Shown here piece after piece: positions 13,469 to 20,099 of a DNA stretch of 20,099 nucleotides. How positions within the stretch are numbered: position 1 is the stretch's first letter; each line of letters starts with the position of its first letter. The notes beneath the pieces were generated by a model. The model made no database searches, had not been told where the DNA came from, and was given only the letters and a program-made list of their open reading frames with translations. Source of the stretch: JBEIFW01 sp044370695 (GTDB taxonomy: Bacteria; Actinomycetota; Acidimicrobiia; Acidimicrobiales; Ilumatobacteraceae); assembly GCA_044370695.1 (NCBI GenBank), contig JBILVB010000058.1, positions 1 to 20,099 on the forward strand, read 5' to 3'. The position numbers and the translations under genes are program-made.

Positions 13469-14422
13469 TCAGATCCCGTGGACGACCACGGTGTCGATGG
13501 CCATCGCGCAGAAGAGCAACGAGACGTACGTGATGGAGAACGCGAACAGTCGCATCGACCGCTTGACGGTCGGGTTCCGACGCAGATCGATGCACCCCCA
13601 GGTGAACGCCGCGCCGAGGACGAACGCGCTCGCCCAGTAGACGACGCCGAGTTCGGCCGCCCATCCGAACACCAGGGTGCTGGCCCACAGGGCGACGGTG
13701 TACCGGATCATCGAGCGCGAGGTCGTCTCGAGCGACGCCACGGCCGGCAGCATCGGCACCCCGGCGGCGCGGTAGTCGTCGGCGTACTTGATGGCGAGCG
13801 CCCAGAAGTGCGGTGGCGTCCACAGGAAGATCGACACGAAGAGCACCACCGGCGCCCAGTCGAGCGAGTCGGTGACGGCGGACCAGCCCACGAGAACGGG
13901 CACGGCGCCCGCCGCGCCCCCGATCACGATGTTCTGGCGGGAGGTGCGCTTCAGCCAGAGCGTGTAGACGAAGACGTAGAACAGCATCGCCGACAGGGCC
14001 AGGACCGCCGAGAGCAGGTTCACCCCGACCCACAGCACGGCGAAGGCCAACGCCTCGAGCGCGAGGGCGAACACCAGGGCCTCGGCCGGGCGCAGGACCC
14101 CGGTGACGAGCGGTCGTCCCTGCGTGCGGGGCATGAGCCGATCGATGTCGCGGTCGATGACCATGTTGACGGCGTTGGCGCCACCGGCGGCGAGGCTGCC
14201 GCCGACCAAGGTCCACAGCACGAGCCACGGTGAGGGCAGGCCCCGATCGGCGACCACCATGGTCGGCACCGTGGTGATCAACAACAGCTCGATGATGCGG
14301 GGCTTCGTGAGCGCCACGAACCCGGCGAGCTTGGTCGTGGGACGGCGGTCGCCGCCCCCGTGGCCGGTCACGCCGCCCGGCCGGAGCCGCGACGGGACGA
14401 GGGGTCGACTACCGACGGCCAT
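13469..14422 (-). CDS. ctaB: Protoheme IX farnesyltransferase (heme O synthase)
   Basis: This 317-residue membrane prenyltransferase adds a farnesyl group to heme b to make heme O, the precursor of the heme A used by CtaD. It is a UbiA-family protein with multiple helices. The first Asp-rich motif is NMVIDRDID (N86, D90, D94), with the following RTQGRPLVTG, and the second is KYADDYRAAGVPMLP near 212-226. WTPPHFWALAIKYADDY is diagnostic of CtaB. The ATG at 14422 is preferred over an upstream TTG at 14461, because the latter would run into the promoter elements. Heme A synthase (ctaA) is not in this window. It is the first gene of the oxidase cluster and is divergent from clpS. Confidence 0.96.
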   Translation of the reverse strand: MAVGSRPLVPSRLRPGGVTGHGGGDRRPTTKLAGFVALTKPRIIELLLITTVPTMVVADRGLPSPWLVLWTLVGGSLAAGGANAVNMVIDRDIDRLMPRTQGRPLVTGVLRPAEALVFALALEALAFAVLWVGVNLLSAVLALSAMLFYVFVYTLWLKRTSRQNIVIGGAAGAVPVLVGWSAVTDSLDWAPVVLFVSIFLWTPPHFWALAIKYADDYRAAGVPMLPAVASLETTSRSMIRYTVALWASTLVFGWAAELGVVYWASAFVLGAAFTWGCIDLRRNPTVKRSMRLFAFSITYVSLLFCAMAIDTVVVHGI

Positions 14423-14431
14423 GGCCTTCCA

Positions 14432-14461
14432 AGCGTAAAGGCCACTCCGCAGTGCGACCAA
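14432..14461 (-). promoter_or_regulatory. Candidate ctaB promoter
   Basis: On the minus strand, TTGGTC (14456-14461) is followed by an 18-base spacer and TACGCT (14432-14437), which ends 9 bases before the ATG. This is the best two-box promoter I see in the window. A short GGAAGG lies between the -10 box and the start, so the message could be leaderless or carry a very short leader. Confidence 0.5.
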
Positions 14462-14474
14462 CCGCAGCGCCGGT

Positions 14475-14480
14475 CACAAT
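14475..14480 (+). promoter_or_regulatory. Candidate -10 box (CACAAT) of clpS
   Basis: CACAAT ends 6 bases before the clpS GTG, and no Shine-Dalgarno is present. It fits the leaderless pattern seen elsewhere in the window, with C in place of the first T. Confidence 0.35.
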
Positions 14481-14486
14481 GGCGTC

Positions 14487-14780
14487 GTGCCGTCCACCGC
14501 ACCGGCCGAGCTCGACCTGCCCGCCGGCGACACCGACGTCGTCGCCGATCGCCCGTGGATCGTGCTGGTGTGGAACGACCCGATCAACCTGATGAGCTAC
14601 GTCACGTTCGTGTTCCAGAAGCTGTTCGGGTACTCGAAGGAGAAGGCCACGCAGCTCATGCTGGACGTGCACCACAAAGGCCGGGCCGTGGTGTCCTCGG
14701 GCACCCGGGAGAAGGCCGAACTCGACGTGTTCCGGCTGCACGAGCACGGGCTCTGGGCGACCATGCAGCAGGACGACTGA
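14487..14780 (+). CDS. clpS: ATP-dependent Clp protease adapter protein ClpS
   Basis: This 97-residue adaptor binds N-degron proteins and passes them to the ClpC/ClpA-ClpP protease in the cytosol. A disordered acidic N-terminus is followed by the ClpS core: PWIVLVWNDPINLMSYV (N30 and D31 line the N-degron pocket), VFQKLFGYSKEKATQLML, DVHHKGRAVV (His62/63 region) and a final REKAELDVFRLHEHGLWATM. The GTG start gives a normal length. Its stop is directly followed by the ATG of the DUF2017 gene, a pairing typical of actinobacteria that supports both identities. Confidence 0.95.
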   Translation: MPSTAPAELDLPAGDTDVVADRPWIVLVWNDPINLMSYVTFVFQKLFGYSKEKATQLMLDVHHKGRAVVSSGTREKAELDVFRLHEHGLWATMQQDD

Positions 14781-15248
14781 ATGCCCCTGTTCCGGCGGAT
14801 CCGGCGCATGCGGGACGGTGGGTACCGGTTCGGGCTGTCGGAGCCGGAGCGCGCCGCGCTGCGCGAGCTCCTGCCCCAGCTGCGCGAACTGCTCACGGAT
14901 GCGCCCGCCGACGACCCTCGGTTGCGCCGCTTGTTCCCGACGGCGTACCCGCAGGACCCCGACAAGGACGCCGAATACGTGCGCTACATGCGCGAGGAAC
15001 TCGTCGCCTCCCGGCTCGGCGCGCTCACCCTGGTCGAGGGGGTACTCGGGGCCACCGAGCTGACCGAGGCCGAACTGCTCGCCGTCATGCGGGCGCTCAA
15101 CGACGTCCGCCTCGTGCTCGGCACGATGCTCGACGTGCAAGAAGACGATCCGATCCCCGACGTCGACGATCCCGACTCGGGATCGTCGCTGCTCTACCAC
15201 GGCCTCGGCGGGTTGCTCGAGGAGATCGTCGGGGCGCTGGGCGCGTAG
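14781..15248 (+). CDS. DUF2017 family protein
   Basis: A 155-residue, soluble, mostly helical and acidic protein of the DUF2017 family, which is regularly found next to clpS in actinobacteria. Its function is not known to me. The visible parts are a basic N-terminus (MPLFRRIRRMRDG), the helical LSEPERAALRELLPQLRELL segment, a conserved FPTAYPQDPDKDAEYVRYMR-like region, and LTEAELLAVMRALNDVRLVL near residues 94-113. The ATG at 14781 follows the clpS TGA with no gap, so the two are translated together. A role in proteolysis is inferred from context only. Confidence 0.85.
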   Translation: MPLFRRIRRMRDGGYRFGLSEPERAALRELLPQLRELLTDAPADDPRLRRLFPTAYPQDPDKDAEYVRYMREELVASRLGALTLVEGVLGATELTEAELLAVMRALNDVRLVLGTMLDVQEDDPIPDVDDPDSGSSLLYHGLGGLLEEIVGALGA

Positions 15249-15251
15249 CGT
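15246..15251 (+). promoter_or_regulatory. Candidate -10 box (TAGCGT) of the alpha/beta hydrolase gene
   Basis: TAGCGT begins on the DUF2017 stop codon and ends 7 bases before the GTG at 15259, with no Shine-Dalgarno between. It fits the leaderless pattern. Confidence 0.35.
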
Positions 15252-15258
15252 CTCCGCC

Positions 15259-16083
15259 GTGCACCACGTCTCGCTGCGAGCGACCGGCGGCCTGCGGCTC
15301 CACGCCCTGCGCTGGGACGGCGGCGATCGCACCCCGGTCCTGTGCGTCCACGGTCTCAGCTCCAATGCCCGGCTCTGGTCCCAGGTCGGCGATCACCTCG
15401 CCGCCGCCGGGCACCCGGTCGTGGCCGTCGACCAGCGTGGCCACGGCCGTTCGGACAAGCCCGACCACGGCTACGACTTCCCGACGGTGGTGGCCGACCT
15501 CGTCGCCGTGCTCGACGACCTCGGCTGGGACCGGGCGGTGGTGGCCGGGCAGAGCTGGGGCGGCAACGTCGTGGCCCATCTCGCAGCCGCCCACCCGGAG
15601 CGTCTCACCGGTGTCGTGTGCGTCGACGGGGGGTGGCTCGCGCTGCGCGACCGGTTCGCCTCCTGGGAGGCGTGCCTGGAGCGCCTCACCCCGCCGAGGC
15701 TGGCCGGCATGGCGTTGCGGCGCCTCGAGGCCGCCGTCCGGGCGGGGCACCCGCACTGGTCGCACGAGGCGGTGGCGGCGACGCTCGACAACATGGAGCA
15801 CCTTGCGGACGGCTCGATCCGGCCGTGGCTGACCTTGGAGCGCCACCTCGCGATCCTCCGCTCGATGTGGGAGGACGACATCTGGGCGGTATGGCCCCGG
15901 ATCGCCGTGCCGGCGGCCCTGGTTCCGGCCGAGGACGGCTCGGGCCGCCAGCGTGGCGACGTCGAGCGGGCGGCAGCCGTCGCAGCCGATGTCCGGGTGC
16001 ATTGGTTCGGCCCGCCGGCCGACCACGACCTGCACGCCGAACACCCTTCCGACGTCGCTGCGATCATCGGGAACCTCGGTTGA
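15259..16083 (+). CDS. Alpha/beta fold hydrolase
   Basis: A 274-residue cytosolic hydrolase. The oxyanion region is HGLSSN (31-36), the nucleophile elbow GQSWGG has Ser99, and the catalytic His is probably His259 in DHDLHAEHP. The acid is uncertain: Asp123 (VDGG) or a later Asp near residue 230 are candidates. VVAVDQRGHGRSDKP (54-68) is typical of the haloperoxidase/epoxide hydrolase/lactonase branch. The substrate cannot be named. The GTG at 15259 is 10 bases after the DUF2017 stop. The stop overlaps the next gene's TTG by three bases (TTGA), so the pair is coupled. Confidence 0.88.
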   Translation: MHHVSLRATGGLRLHALRWDGGDRTPVLCVHGLSSNARLWSQVGDHLAAAGHPVVAVDQRGHGRSDKPDHGYDFPTVVADLVAVLDDLGWDRAVVAGQSWGGNVVAHLAAAHPERLTGVVCVDGGWLALRDRFASWEACLERLTPPRLAGMALRRLEAAVRAGHPHWSHEAVAATLDNMEHLADGSIRPWLTLERHLAILRSMWEDDIWAVWPRIAVPAALVPAEDGSGRQRGDVERAAAVAADVRVHWFGPPADHDLHAEHPSDVAAIIGNLG

Positions 16084-17321
16084 CCCGGCTGTTCACGCTC
16101 ATGGGCTCGGGGGAGACCGCCCCGACGATGATCAAGGTCCACCGCTCGCTCATGGAGCGCGCCGGCGCAGGGCCGGCGGTGATGCTCGACACCCCGTTCG
16201 GGTTCCAGGAGAACGCCGACGACCTGACCGCGAAGGCCCAGGAGTACTTCGCCCGCAGCGTCGGCCACCCGATCGGCATCGCCTCGTGGCGCTCGGCCGA
16301 CGCCGGCGAGTTCGCCTACGACACCCTCGTGGCGCGGGTCCACGAGGCCCGCTACGTGTTCGCCGGACCGGGGAGCCCGACGTACGCGTTGCGACAGTGG
16401 TCCGGCACGGGGCTCGCGGAGCTGCTCGTGGATCGCGTCGAGCGCGGCGGTGCTGTCACGTTCGCGAGCGCCGCGGCGCTCACGACCGGCGTCGTCACCG
16501 TCCCGGTCTACGAGATCTACAAGGCCGGGGAGGACCCGTCCTGGCGCGACGGGCTCAACCTGCTCGAACGCCTCACCGGGCTGCGGGCGGCGGTCGTCCC
16601 CCACTACGACAACGCCGAGGGCGGCCACCACGACACCCGCTTCTGCTACCTCGGGGAACGGCGGCTGGCGATGCTCGAGCGCTCGTTGCCGGAGGGCGCG
16701 TTCGTGCTCGGTGTGGACGAGCACACCTCGGTGACGTTCGATCTCGACGCGGGCACGGCGACCGTCGGTGGGCTGGGCTCGATGACCATCCGGCGGGCCG
16801 GCCGCTCCGTCGTACACCCGACGGGGTCGGTCGTCTCGATCGCCTCGATCGGTTCCGGCGCCTCGAACTCCGGGGCGCCGGGCGCCGGGGCCGCCCCGGC
16901 CTCGGGCGCTGCCCCCTCGGCGCCCACCGTGGCCTCGCCGTTCCTGGCCGAGGTGGACGAGCACGAGGCGACGGTGGTCCGGGCGCTCGCCGATCGTGAC
17001 GCGCGCAGCGCAGCGGAAGCGGTCCTCGCCCTCGACCGCACGATCGAGTCCTGGTCGCGCGATTCGCTGCAGTCCGACGAGGCCGAGCGGGCGCGCGCCA
17101 CGTTCCGGTCCCTGGTCGTCCGGCTCGGCGAGCTCGCTGCTGCGGGTGCCGGCGACCCACGCGACCGGGTGGCTCCGTTCGTGGACCTGCTCCTCGCCCA
17201 GCGGGCGGCAGCCCGCCGGGCGAAGGACTTCGCGTCCTCGGACGCGATCCGAGACGGCCTCGCCGCCGCCGGGGTCGAGGTGCGTGACACCTCCACCGGT
17301 CAGGAGTGGGTGCTGCACTGA
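16080..17321 (+). CDS. S51-like (class I GATase-like fold) protein fused to a CysS-like C-terminal tail
   Basis: A 413-residue two-part protein. Residues 1-245 resemble the peptidase S51/class I glutamine amidotransferase-like fold: MGSGETAPTM (8-17), AGPGSPTYALRQW (95-107), and TFASAAALTTG (127-137) with Ser130 as candidate nucleophile, then VPHYDNAEGGHHDTRFCYLG (173-192) and GVDEHT. A Gly/Ala/Ser/Pro-rich linker spans about 253-287. The end, RAAARRAKDFASSDAIRDGL (375-394) followed by AAAGVEVRDTSTGQEWVL, closely matches the C-terminal tail of cysteinyl-tRNA synthetases, but there is no synthetase core. The TTG at 16080 overlaps the hydrolase stop (TTGA); the ATG at 16101 would remove the first beta strand. 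Peptidase activity, substrate and tRNA binding are all untested. Confidence 0.8.
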   Translation: MTRLFTLMGSGETAPTMIKVHRSLMERAGAGPAVMLDTPFGFQENADDLTAKAQEYFARSVGHPIGIASWRSADAGEFAYDTLVARVHEARYVFAGPGSPTYALRQWSGTGLAELLVDRVERGGAVTFASAAALTTGVVTVPVYEIYKAGEDPSWRDGLNLLERLTGLRAAVVPHYDNAEGGHHDTRFCYLGERRLAMLERSLPEGAFVLGVDEHTSVTFDLDAGTATVGGLGSMTIRRAGRSVVHPTGSVVSIASIGSGASNSGAPGAGAAPASGAAPSAPTVASPFLAEVDEHEATVVRALADRDARSAAEAVLALDRTIESWSRDSLQSDEAERARATFRSLVVRLGELAAAGAGDPRDRVAPFVDLLLAQRAAARRAKDFASSDAIRDGLAAAGVEVRDTSTGQEWVLH

Positions 17322-17884
17322 GCCTCCTGGCGGACGCCGCCGTGGCTGCCGGTCTGTTCGCTGCCACCAACGTCGACGACCTCGTCGTCCTCGTTGCGCT
17401 CGAGGGCGACCGGGCGACGACCTCCCGGGCGATCGTCGTCGGTCAGTTCGTCGGGATCGGCGCGCTGACGGCGCTCAGCATCGTCCTGGCCCGGCTGGCC
17501 CTCGCCCTACCGAACGGCGTCGTCACCGCCCTCGGGCTGGTGCCGATCGCACTCGGGATCCGGCTGTGGTGGCGTAGGCGGACCGGCCGTACCGACGACT
17601 CGCCGGCGCGCACCGGGCTCTCGGTCGTCGGCGTATCGGCGCTGACCATGGCCAACGGCGCCGACAACGTCGCGGCGTACACCCCGGCGTTCACCACCCG
17701 GTCACCCGCCGCGCTCGTCGTGACCGTCGCCGTGTTCGGCCTCGGCACGGGGGTCTGGCTGGCCGTCGCCCGGGGCGTCGTTCACCGCGCGCGGGTGGGC
17801 GAGCGGATCGCCCGGTGGGGTGAGCGGCTCCTCCCGCTGGTCCTCGTCGTGGTCGGGATCCTGGTGCTGGTCCATCACGGTTGA
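17306..17884 (+). CDS. CadD-family cadmium resistance transporter
   Basis: A 192-residue membrane protein of the CadD family (PF03596), which exports or sequesters Cd2+ and other cations in Gram-positive bacteria. It shows about five to six helices and the two family motifs: ATNVDDLVVL (20-29) and NGADNVAAYTPAF (117-129), whose Asp and Asn residues likely bind metal. A short basic loop with WWRRRTGRTDD separates the halves. The GTG at 17306 overlaps the previous gene by 16 bases; a CTG at 17318 overlapping the stop is an alternative start. It is followed, 81 bases on, by a CDF exporter, so the two may be a metal-efflux pair. Actual metal range is unknown. Confidence 0.85.
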   Translation: MGAALSLLADAAVAAGLFAATNVDDLVVLVALEGDRATTSRAIVVGQFVGIGALTALSIVLARLALALPNGVVTALGLVPIALGIRLWWRRRTGRTDDSPARTGLSVVGVSALTMANGADNVAAYTPAFTTRSPAALVVTVAVFGLGTGVWLAVARGVVHRARVGERIARWGERLLPLVLVVVGILVLVHHG

Positions 17885-17965
17885 CCCGACCGCAGCGCCG
17901 GGGCGCTGGCGGCGTCTGGCCGGCCCTTGACGCCGGCGGCCCCGGATCCGATAACGATCGTGACG

Positions 17966-18880
17966 ATGCACGACCACTCGAACCACGGGCACGAGCACGG
18001 GCAGCATGCCGGCGCCCGACACCTCGGACGACTGTGGGCCGCGTTCGCGCTGGTCGCCGGCTTCCTCGGGGTGCAGACGGCGGCGGCCATCCTCACCGGT
18101 TCGCTCGCGCTGCTCTCCGACGCCGGCCACCTCGCGACCGACGCGGTCGGCCTGCTCATCGCCGCCACCGCCGTGGTGCTCGCCCGACGGTCGAGCACCG
18201 ACCGCTCACGGACCTTCGGCTGGTACCGGCTCGAGATCGTCGCGGCTGCCCTGAACGCTGCGCTGTTGCTCGGCGTCGCCATCTGGGTGGCGATCGAGGC
18301 GATCGGCCGGCTCGCCGATCCGCAGACGATCGACGGGCCCGTCGTACTCGTCGTCGGGCTGCTCGGCCTGGTCGTGAACGTCGTCGGCTTCCTGCTGCTC
18401 CGGGCGGGTCGGGAGGAGTCGCTCAACGTCGAAGGGGCCTACCTCGAGGTGCTCGCCGACCTGATCGGCTCGGCGGCCGTCACCGCCGGCGGGGTCGTGA
18501 TCGTCCTCACCGGATGGACCTGGATCGATGCCGTGCTCGGCGTGGCCATCGGTGCGTTCGTCGTGCCCCGCGCGCTCGGCCTCGGTCGCCGGGCGCTACG
18601 GATCCTGACCCAGGCCGGGCCCGGACACCTCGACAGCGAGGTACTCCGGTCGGACCTCGCCGCGCTCCCCGGGGTCGTCGACGTGCACGATCTGCACGTG
18701 TGGACGCTCACCTCGGGCATGGACGTGCTCACCGCCCACGTCATGGTCACGATCGGTACCGACACCCACGCAGTGCTCGACCGAGCCCGCGACGTGCTCG
18801 CGGCGCGCCACGGGATCACGCACGCGACCTTGCAGGTCGAGCCCGAGGATCACCGTGGCTGCGACGACGTCGGCTGGTGA
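17966..18880 (+). CDS. Cation diffusion facilitator family transporter (CzcD/ZitB-like)
   Basis: A 304-residue zinc-type metal/proton antiporter of the inner membrane. The His-rich N-terminus (MHDHSNHGHEHGQH), six helices, and cytoplasmic ferredoxin-like C-terminal domain (VVDVHDLHVWTLTSGMDVLTAHV at about 237-259) are standard for CzcD. In the transport site, helix two has SDAGHLATD (His55, Asp59), but helix five has Glu161 and Asp165 (AYLEVLAD), where HxxxD is usual. This His-to-Glu change could alter metal preference. ATG 17966 is chosen over a TTG at 17927 because the protein begins with the typical His-rich tail and a possible -10 box (TAACGA, 17952-17957) lies 8 bases upstream. It ends 8 bases from the convergent PPOX-fold gene. 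Confidence 0.92.
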   Translation: MHDHSNHGHEHGQHAGARHLGRLWAAFALVAGFLGVQTAAAILTGSLALLSDAGHLATDAVGLLIAATAVVLARRSSTDRSRTFGWYRLEIVAAALNAALLLGVAIWVAIEAIGRLADPQTIDGPVVLVVGLLGLVVNVVGFLLLRAGREESLNVEGAYLEVLADLIGSAAVTAGGVVIVLTGWTWIDAVLGVAIGAFVVPRALGLGRRALRILTQAGPGHLDSEVLRSDLAALPGVVDVHDLHVWTLTSGMDVLTAHVMVTIGTDTHAVLDRARDVLAARHGITHATLQVEPEDHRGCDDVGW

Positions 18881-18888
18881 CCGGCCGG

Positions 18889-19374
18889 TCATTCCTCCGG
18901 GAGCTCGGCAGCGGCCGGTTGCGCCACCGCCAGGACGTGGAACCGCCGACCGGTGATCTCGTCGGGGACGATGCGGACCCAGAACGGCTTCGGGAACGCG
19001 TTCCAGGAGAACAGCGGGAGCTGTTCGGCGCGCTCGACCTCGAGCAGGTGCCGGACCTCCTCGGCCCGGCCCTTGACCACCACGCTCCAGGCGTCGCCGG
19101 TCCACGAGTCGTAGCCGTCGACCTCGAACGCCACCGCCCGGCCGCACACCGCTCCGGCGAGCTTCGTACCGGCCTGCGAGCGGAACACGATCGACGGGCC
19201 GCCGGGCCGGCGGTCGACGACATGGTTCACCGGGAAGATGTCGGGATGGTCGGCGATCGACACCCCGAGGCGGCCCACGTCGGCCGCCTCGAGCAGGCGC
19301 CAGCACTCCGCCCGGTCGAGGATCGTCATGCCGGTCTGCGAGTCGATGCTTACGGTCTCGGACGTGCGTGCCAT
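18889..19374 (-). CDS. Pyridoxamine 5'-phosphate oxidase family protein (flavin-binding split barrel)
   Basis: A 161-residue protein of the Pyridox_ox_2/NimA-like group (PF12900). It has a split beta-barrel that binds FMN or F420. Conserved runs are VGRLGVSIADHPDIFPVNHV (33-52), VFRSQAGTKLAGA (63-75) and WSVVVKGRAEEV (96-107). It is distinct from PdxH at 572, since it lacks the SRLHDR motif. The ATG at 19374 is 8 bases after a perfect AGGAGG (19383-19388), the strongest ribosome-binding site seen here, so this gene is not leaderless. It is divergent from the dienelactone hydrolase. In mycobacteria similar proteins are often stress or hypoxia linked, but nothing here proves that role. Confidence 0.88.
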   Translation of the reverse strand: MARTSETVSIDSQTGMTILDRAECWRLLEAADVGRLGVSIADHPDIFPVNHVVDRRPGGPSIVFRSQAGTKLAGAVCGRAVAFEVDGYDSWTGDAWSVVVKGRAEEVRHLLEVERAEQLPLFSWNAFPKPFWVRIVPDEITGRRFHVLAVAQPAAAELPEE

Positions 19375-19382
19375 GGGCGTTG

Positions 19383-19388
19383 CCTCCT
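19383..19388 (-). promoter_or_regulatory. Strong Shine-Dalgarno (AGGAGG) of the PPOX-fold gene
   Basis: AGGAGG on the minus strand lies 8 bases before the ATG at 19374 and fixes that start against a longer open frame reading back across the intergenic region. Confidence 0.8.
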
Positions 19389-19419
19389 GTCGGCACCATG
19401 AGGCCACACGGACCATCCC

Positions 19420-19434
19420 CCGACCCAGGGTCGG
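19420..19434. promoter_or_regulatory. 15-base perfect inverted repeat in the divergent gap (possible operator)
   Basis: CCGACCC-A-GGGTCGG is a perfect 7-1-7 palindrome. With one mismatch the arms extend to 10 bases each (19417-19437). It lies between the divergent PPOX-fold and dienelactone hydrolase genes, where a dimeric regulator could control both. No partner regulator is in the window. Confidence 0.4.
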
Positions 19435-19506
19435 AGGTCCCGTCGCGGTGCGCCGGAACGCCCGGCTTCGCATCGGACGGGCGCCACCCGGCGCGAGCAT
19501 GCAGGC

Positions 19507-20099
19507 ATGATCGATCGCCACCTCGAGCTGACCACCCGCGACGGGCAGATGAACACCTTCGTGACCCACCCTGAAGAGGGCGGCCCGCACCCGGTCGTGT
19601 TCTTCTACATGGACGCCCCCGGCAAGCGCGAGGAGCTCCACGACATGGCCCGCCGCCTCGGTACTGCGGGCTACTACGTCGTGCTTCCGAACCTCTACTA
19701 CCGATCGGTGCGCGAGTTCGACTACACGCAGGGTGAACCGGCCGAGACCCGACGGCGGATGTTCGAGCTGATGGGCACCCTGGACGACGGGCTGATCGCC
19801 AGCGACACCGCCGCGCTGTTCGCCCACGTCGAGTCCGACCCGGCGGCCGACGCCGGGCGGATCGGCTGCGTCGGCTACTGCATGAGCGGGCCGTTCGCGT
19901 TCGCCATGGCGGGCACCTTTCCGGAGCGGATCCGGGCTGCAGCCTCGGTCTACGGCGTGCGCCTCTTCGGCCAGGGCTCCCCGGCCCACCTCGCGCCGGC
20001 CGTGCGCGGCGAGCTCTACTTCGCCTGCGCCGAGCACGACGACTACGCCCCACCGGCGATGATCGACGGACTGTCCGCTCACCTGGCGTCGTGCGGGAC
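19507..20099 (+). CDS. Dienelactone hydrolase family protein (3' end outside window)
   Basis: The frame from ATG 19507 stays open to the window edge, giving 197 residues of a protein that normally has about 240-250. It is an alpha/beta hydrolase with a Cys nucleophile. Visible are HPVVFFYMDAPGKREEL (28-44), GYYVVLPNLYYR (55-66), the nucleophile elbow GYCMSG with Cys125 (residues 123-128), and AEHDDYAPP (175-183), whose Asp residue is the likely acid. The catalytic His would lie beyond the edge. Such enzymes open dienelactones in aromatic catabolism, but many family members are general carboxyl esterases. No other degradation gene is in view, so the substrate is open. A weak -10 (GAGCAT, 19495-19500) lies 6 bases before the ATG. 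Confidence 0.85.
   Translation, partial: MIDRHLELTTRDGQMNTFVTHPEEGGPHPVVFFYMDAPGKREELHDMARRLGTAGYYVVLPNLYYRSVREFDYTQGEPAETRRRMFELMGTLDDGLIASDTAALFAHVESDPAADAGRIGCVGYCMSGPFAFAMAGTFPERIRAAASVYGVRLFGQGSPAHLAPAVRGELYFACAEHDDYAPPAMIDGLSAHLASCG

Noticed and set aside
19405..19445. A DosR-type box upstream of the PPOX-fold gene
   Set aside because: The GGGAC/GTCCC-like words are not arranged with the spacing or symmetry of the known DosR palindrome; only the CCGACCC repeat is a true inverted repeat.
1..20099. Mobile elements, CRISPR arrays, tRNA or rRNA genes
   Set aside because: No transposase or integrase frame, no terminal inverted repeats with target duplications, no regular repeat-spacer arrays, and no gaps long enough to hold rRNA. 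No cloverleaf was seen in the short gaps read.

Overview
The window is high-GC and gene-dense, with actinobacterial traits. It has a clpS-DUF2017 pair, many GTG and TTG starts, 4-base stop/start overlaps, and TANNNT boxes 6-9 bases ahead of start codons, which suggests leaderless transcription. A caa3-type oxidase with this gene order fits Actinomycetota, perhaps Acidimicrobiia or a relative. The phylum is fairly safe; the class is a guess. No tRNA, rRNA, mobile element or CRISPR array was found, and no intergenic gap exceeds about 130 bases.

Layout. 1-582 (+): end of a poly-gamma-glutamate hydrolase family gene. 572-3283 (-): pdxH and serS (4-base overlap), then an SDR oxidoreductase. 3319-4946 (+): a two-gene ABC exporter, divergent from the SDR gene. 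4947-14422 (-): a nine-gene cytochrome oxidase cluster, in transcription order ctaB, subunit I-like, subunit III-like, a 357-residue membrane protein, ctaC, ctaD, ctaE, subunit IV, ctaG. 14487-17884 (+): clpS, DUF2017, an alpha/beta hydrolase, an S51-like protein with a CysS-like tail, and a CadD-family transporter, mostly coupled or nearly so. 17966-18880 (+): a CDF metal exporter. 18889-19374 (-): a flavin-binding PPOX-fold protein. 19507 to the window end (+): a dienelactone hydrolase, cut by the edge.

The main point of interest is 10147-13368. Beside a complete and apparently functional caa3 oxidase (ctaC, D, E and IV with all ligands present) lie intact homologues of subunits I and III whose cofactor ligands and proton-channel residues have been replaced. 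With them is a seven-helix protein ending in a beta-rich, possibly cupredoxin-like domain that has no copper ligands. The subunit I homologue has only three histidines in 514 residues, so it cannot hold two hemes and CuB. The three genes are intact, tightly coupled, and sit between ctaB and ctaC. I infer a cofactor-free 'shadow oxidase' module, perhaps an assembly, scaffold or regulatory partner of the real oxidase. This is a hypothesis from sequence alone.

CtaB (heme O synthase) and CtaG (assembly factor) flank the structural genes, so the cluster covers heme supply, structural subunits and assembly. ctaA and the bc1 genes (qcrCAB) are not in the window.
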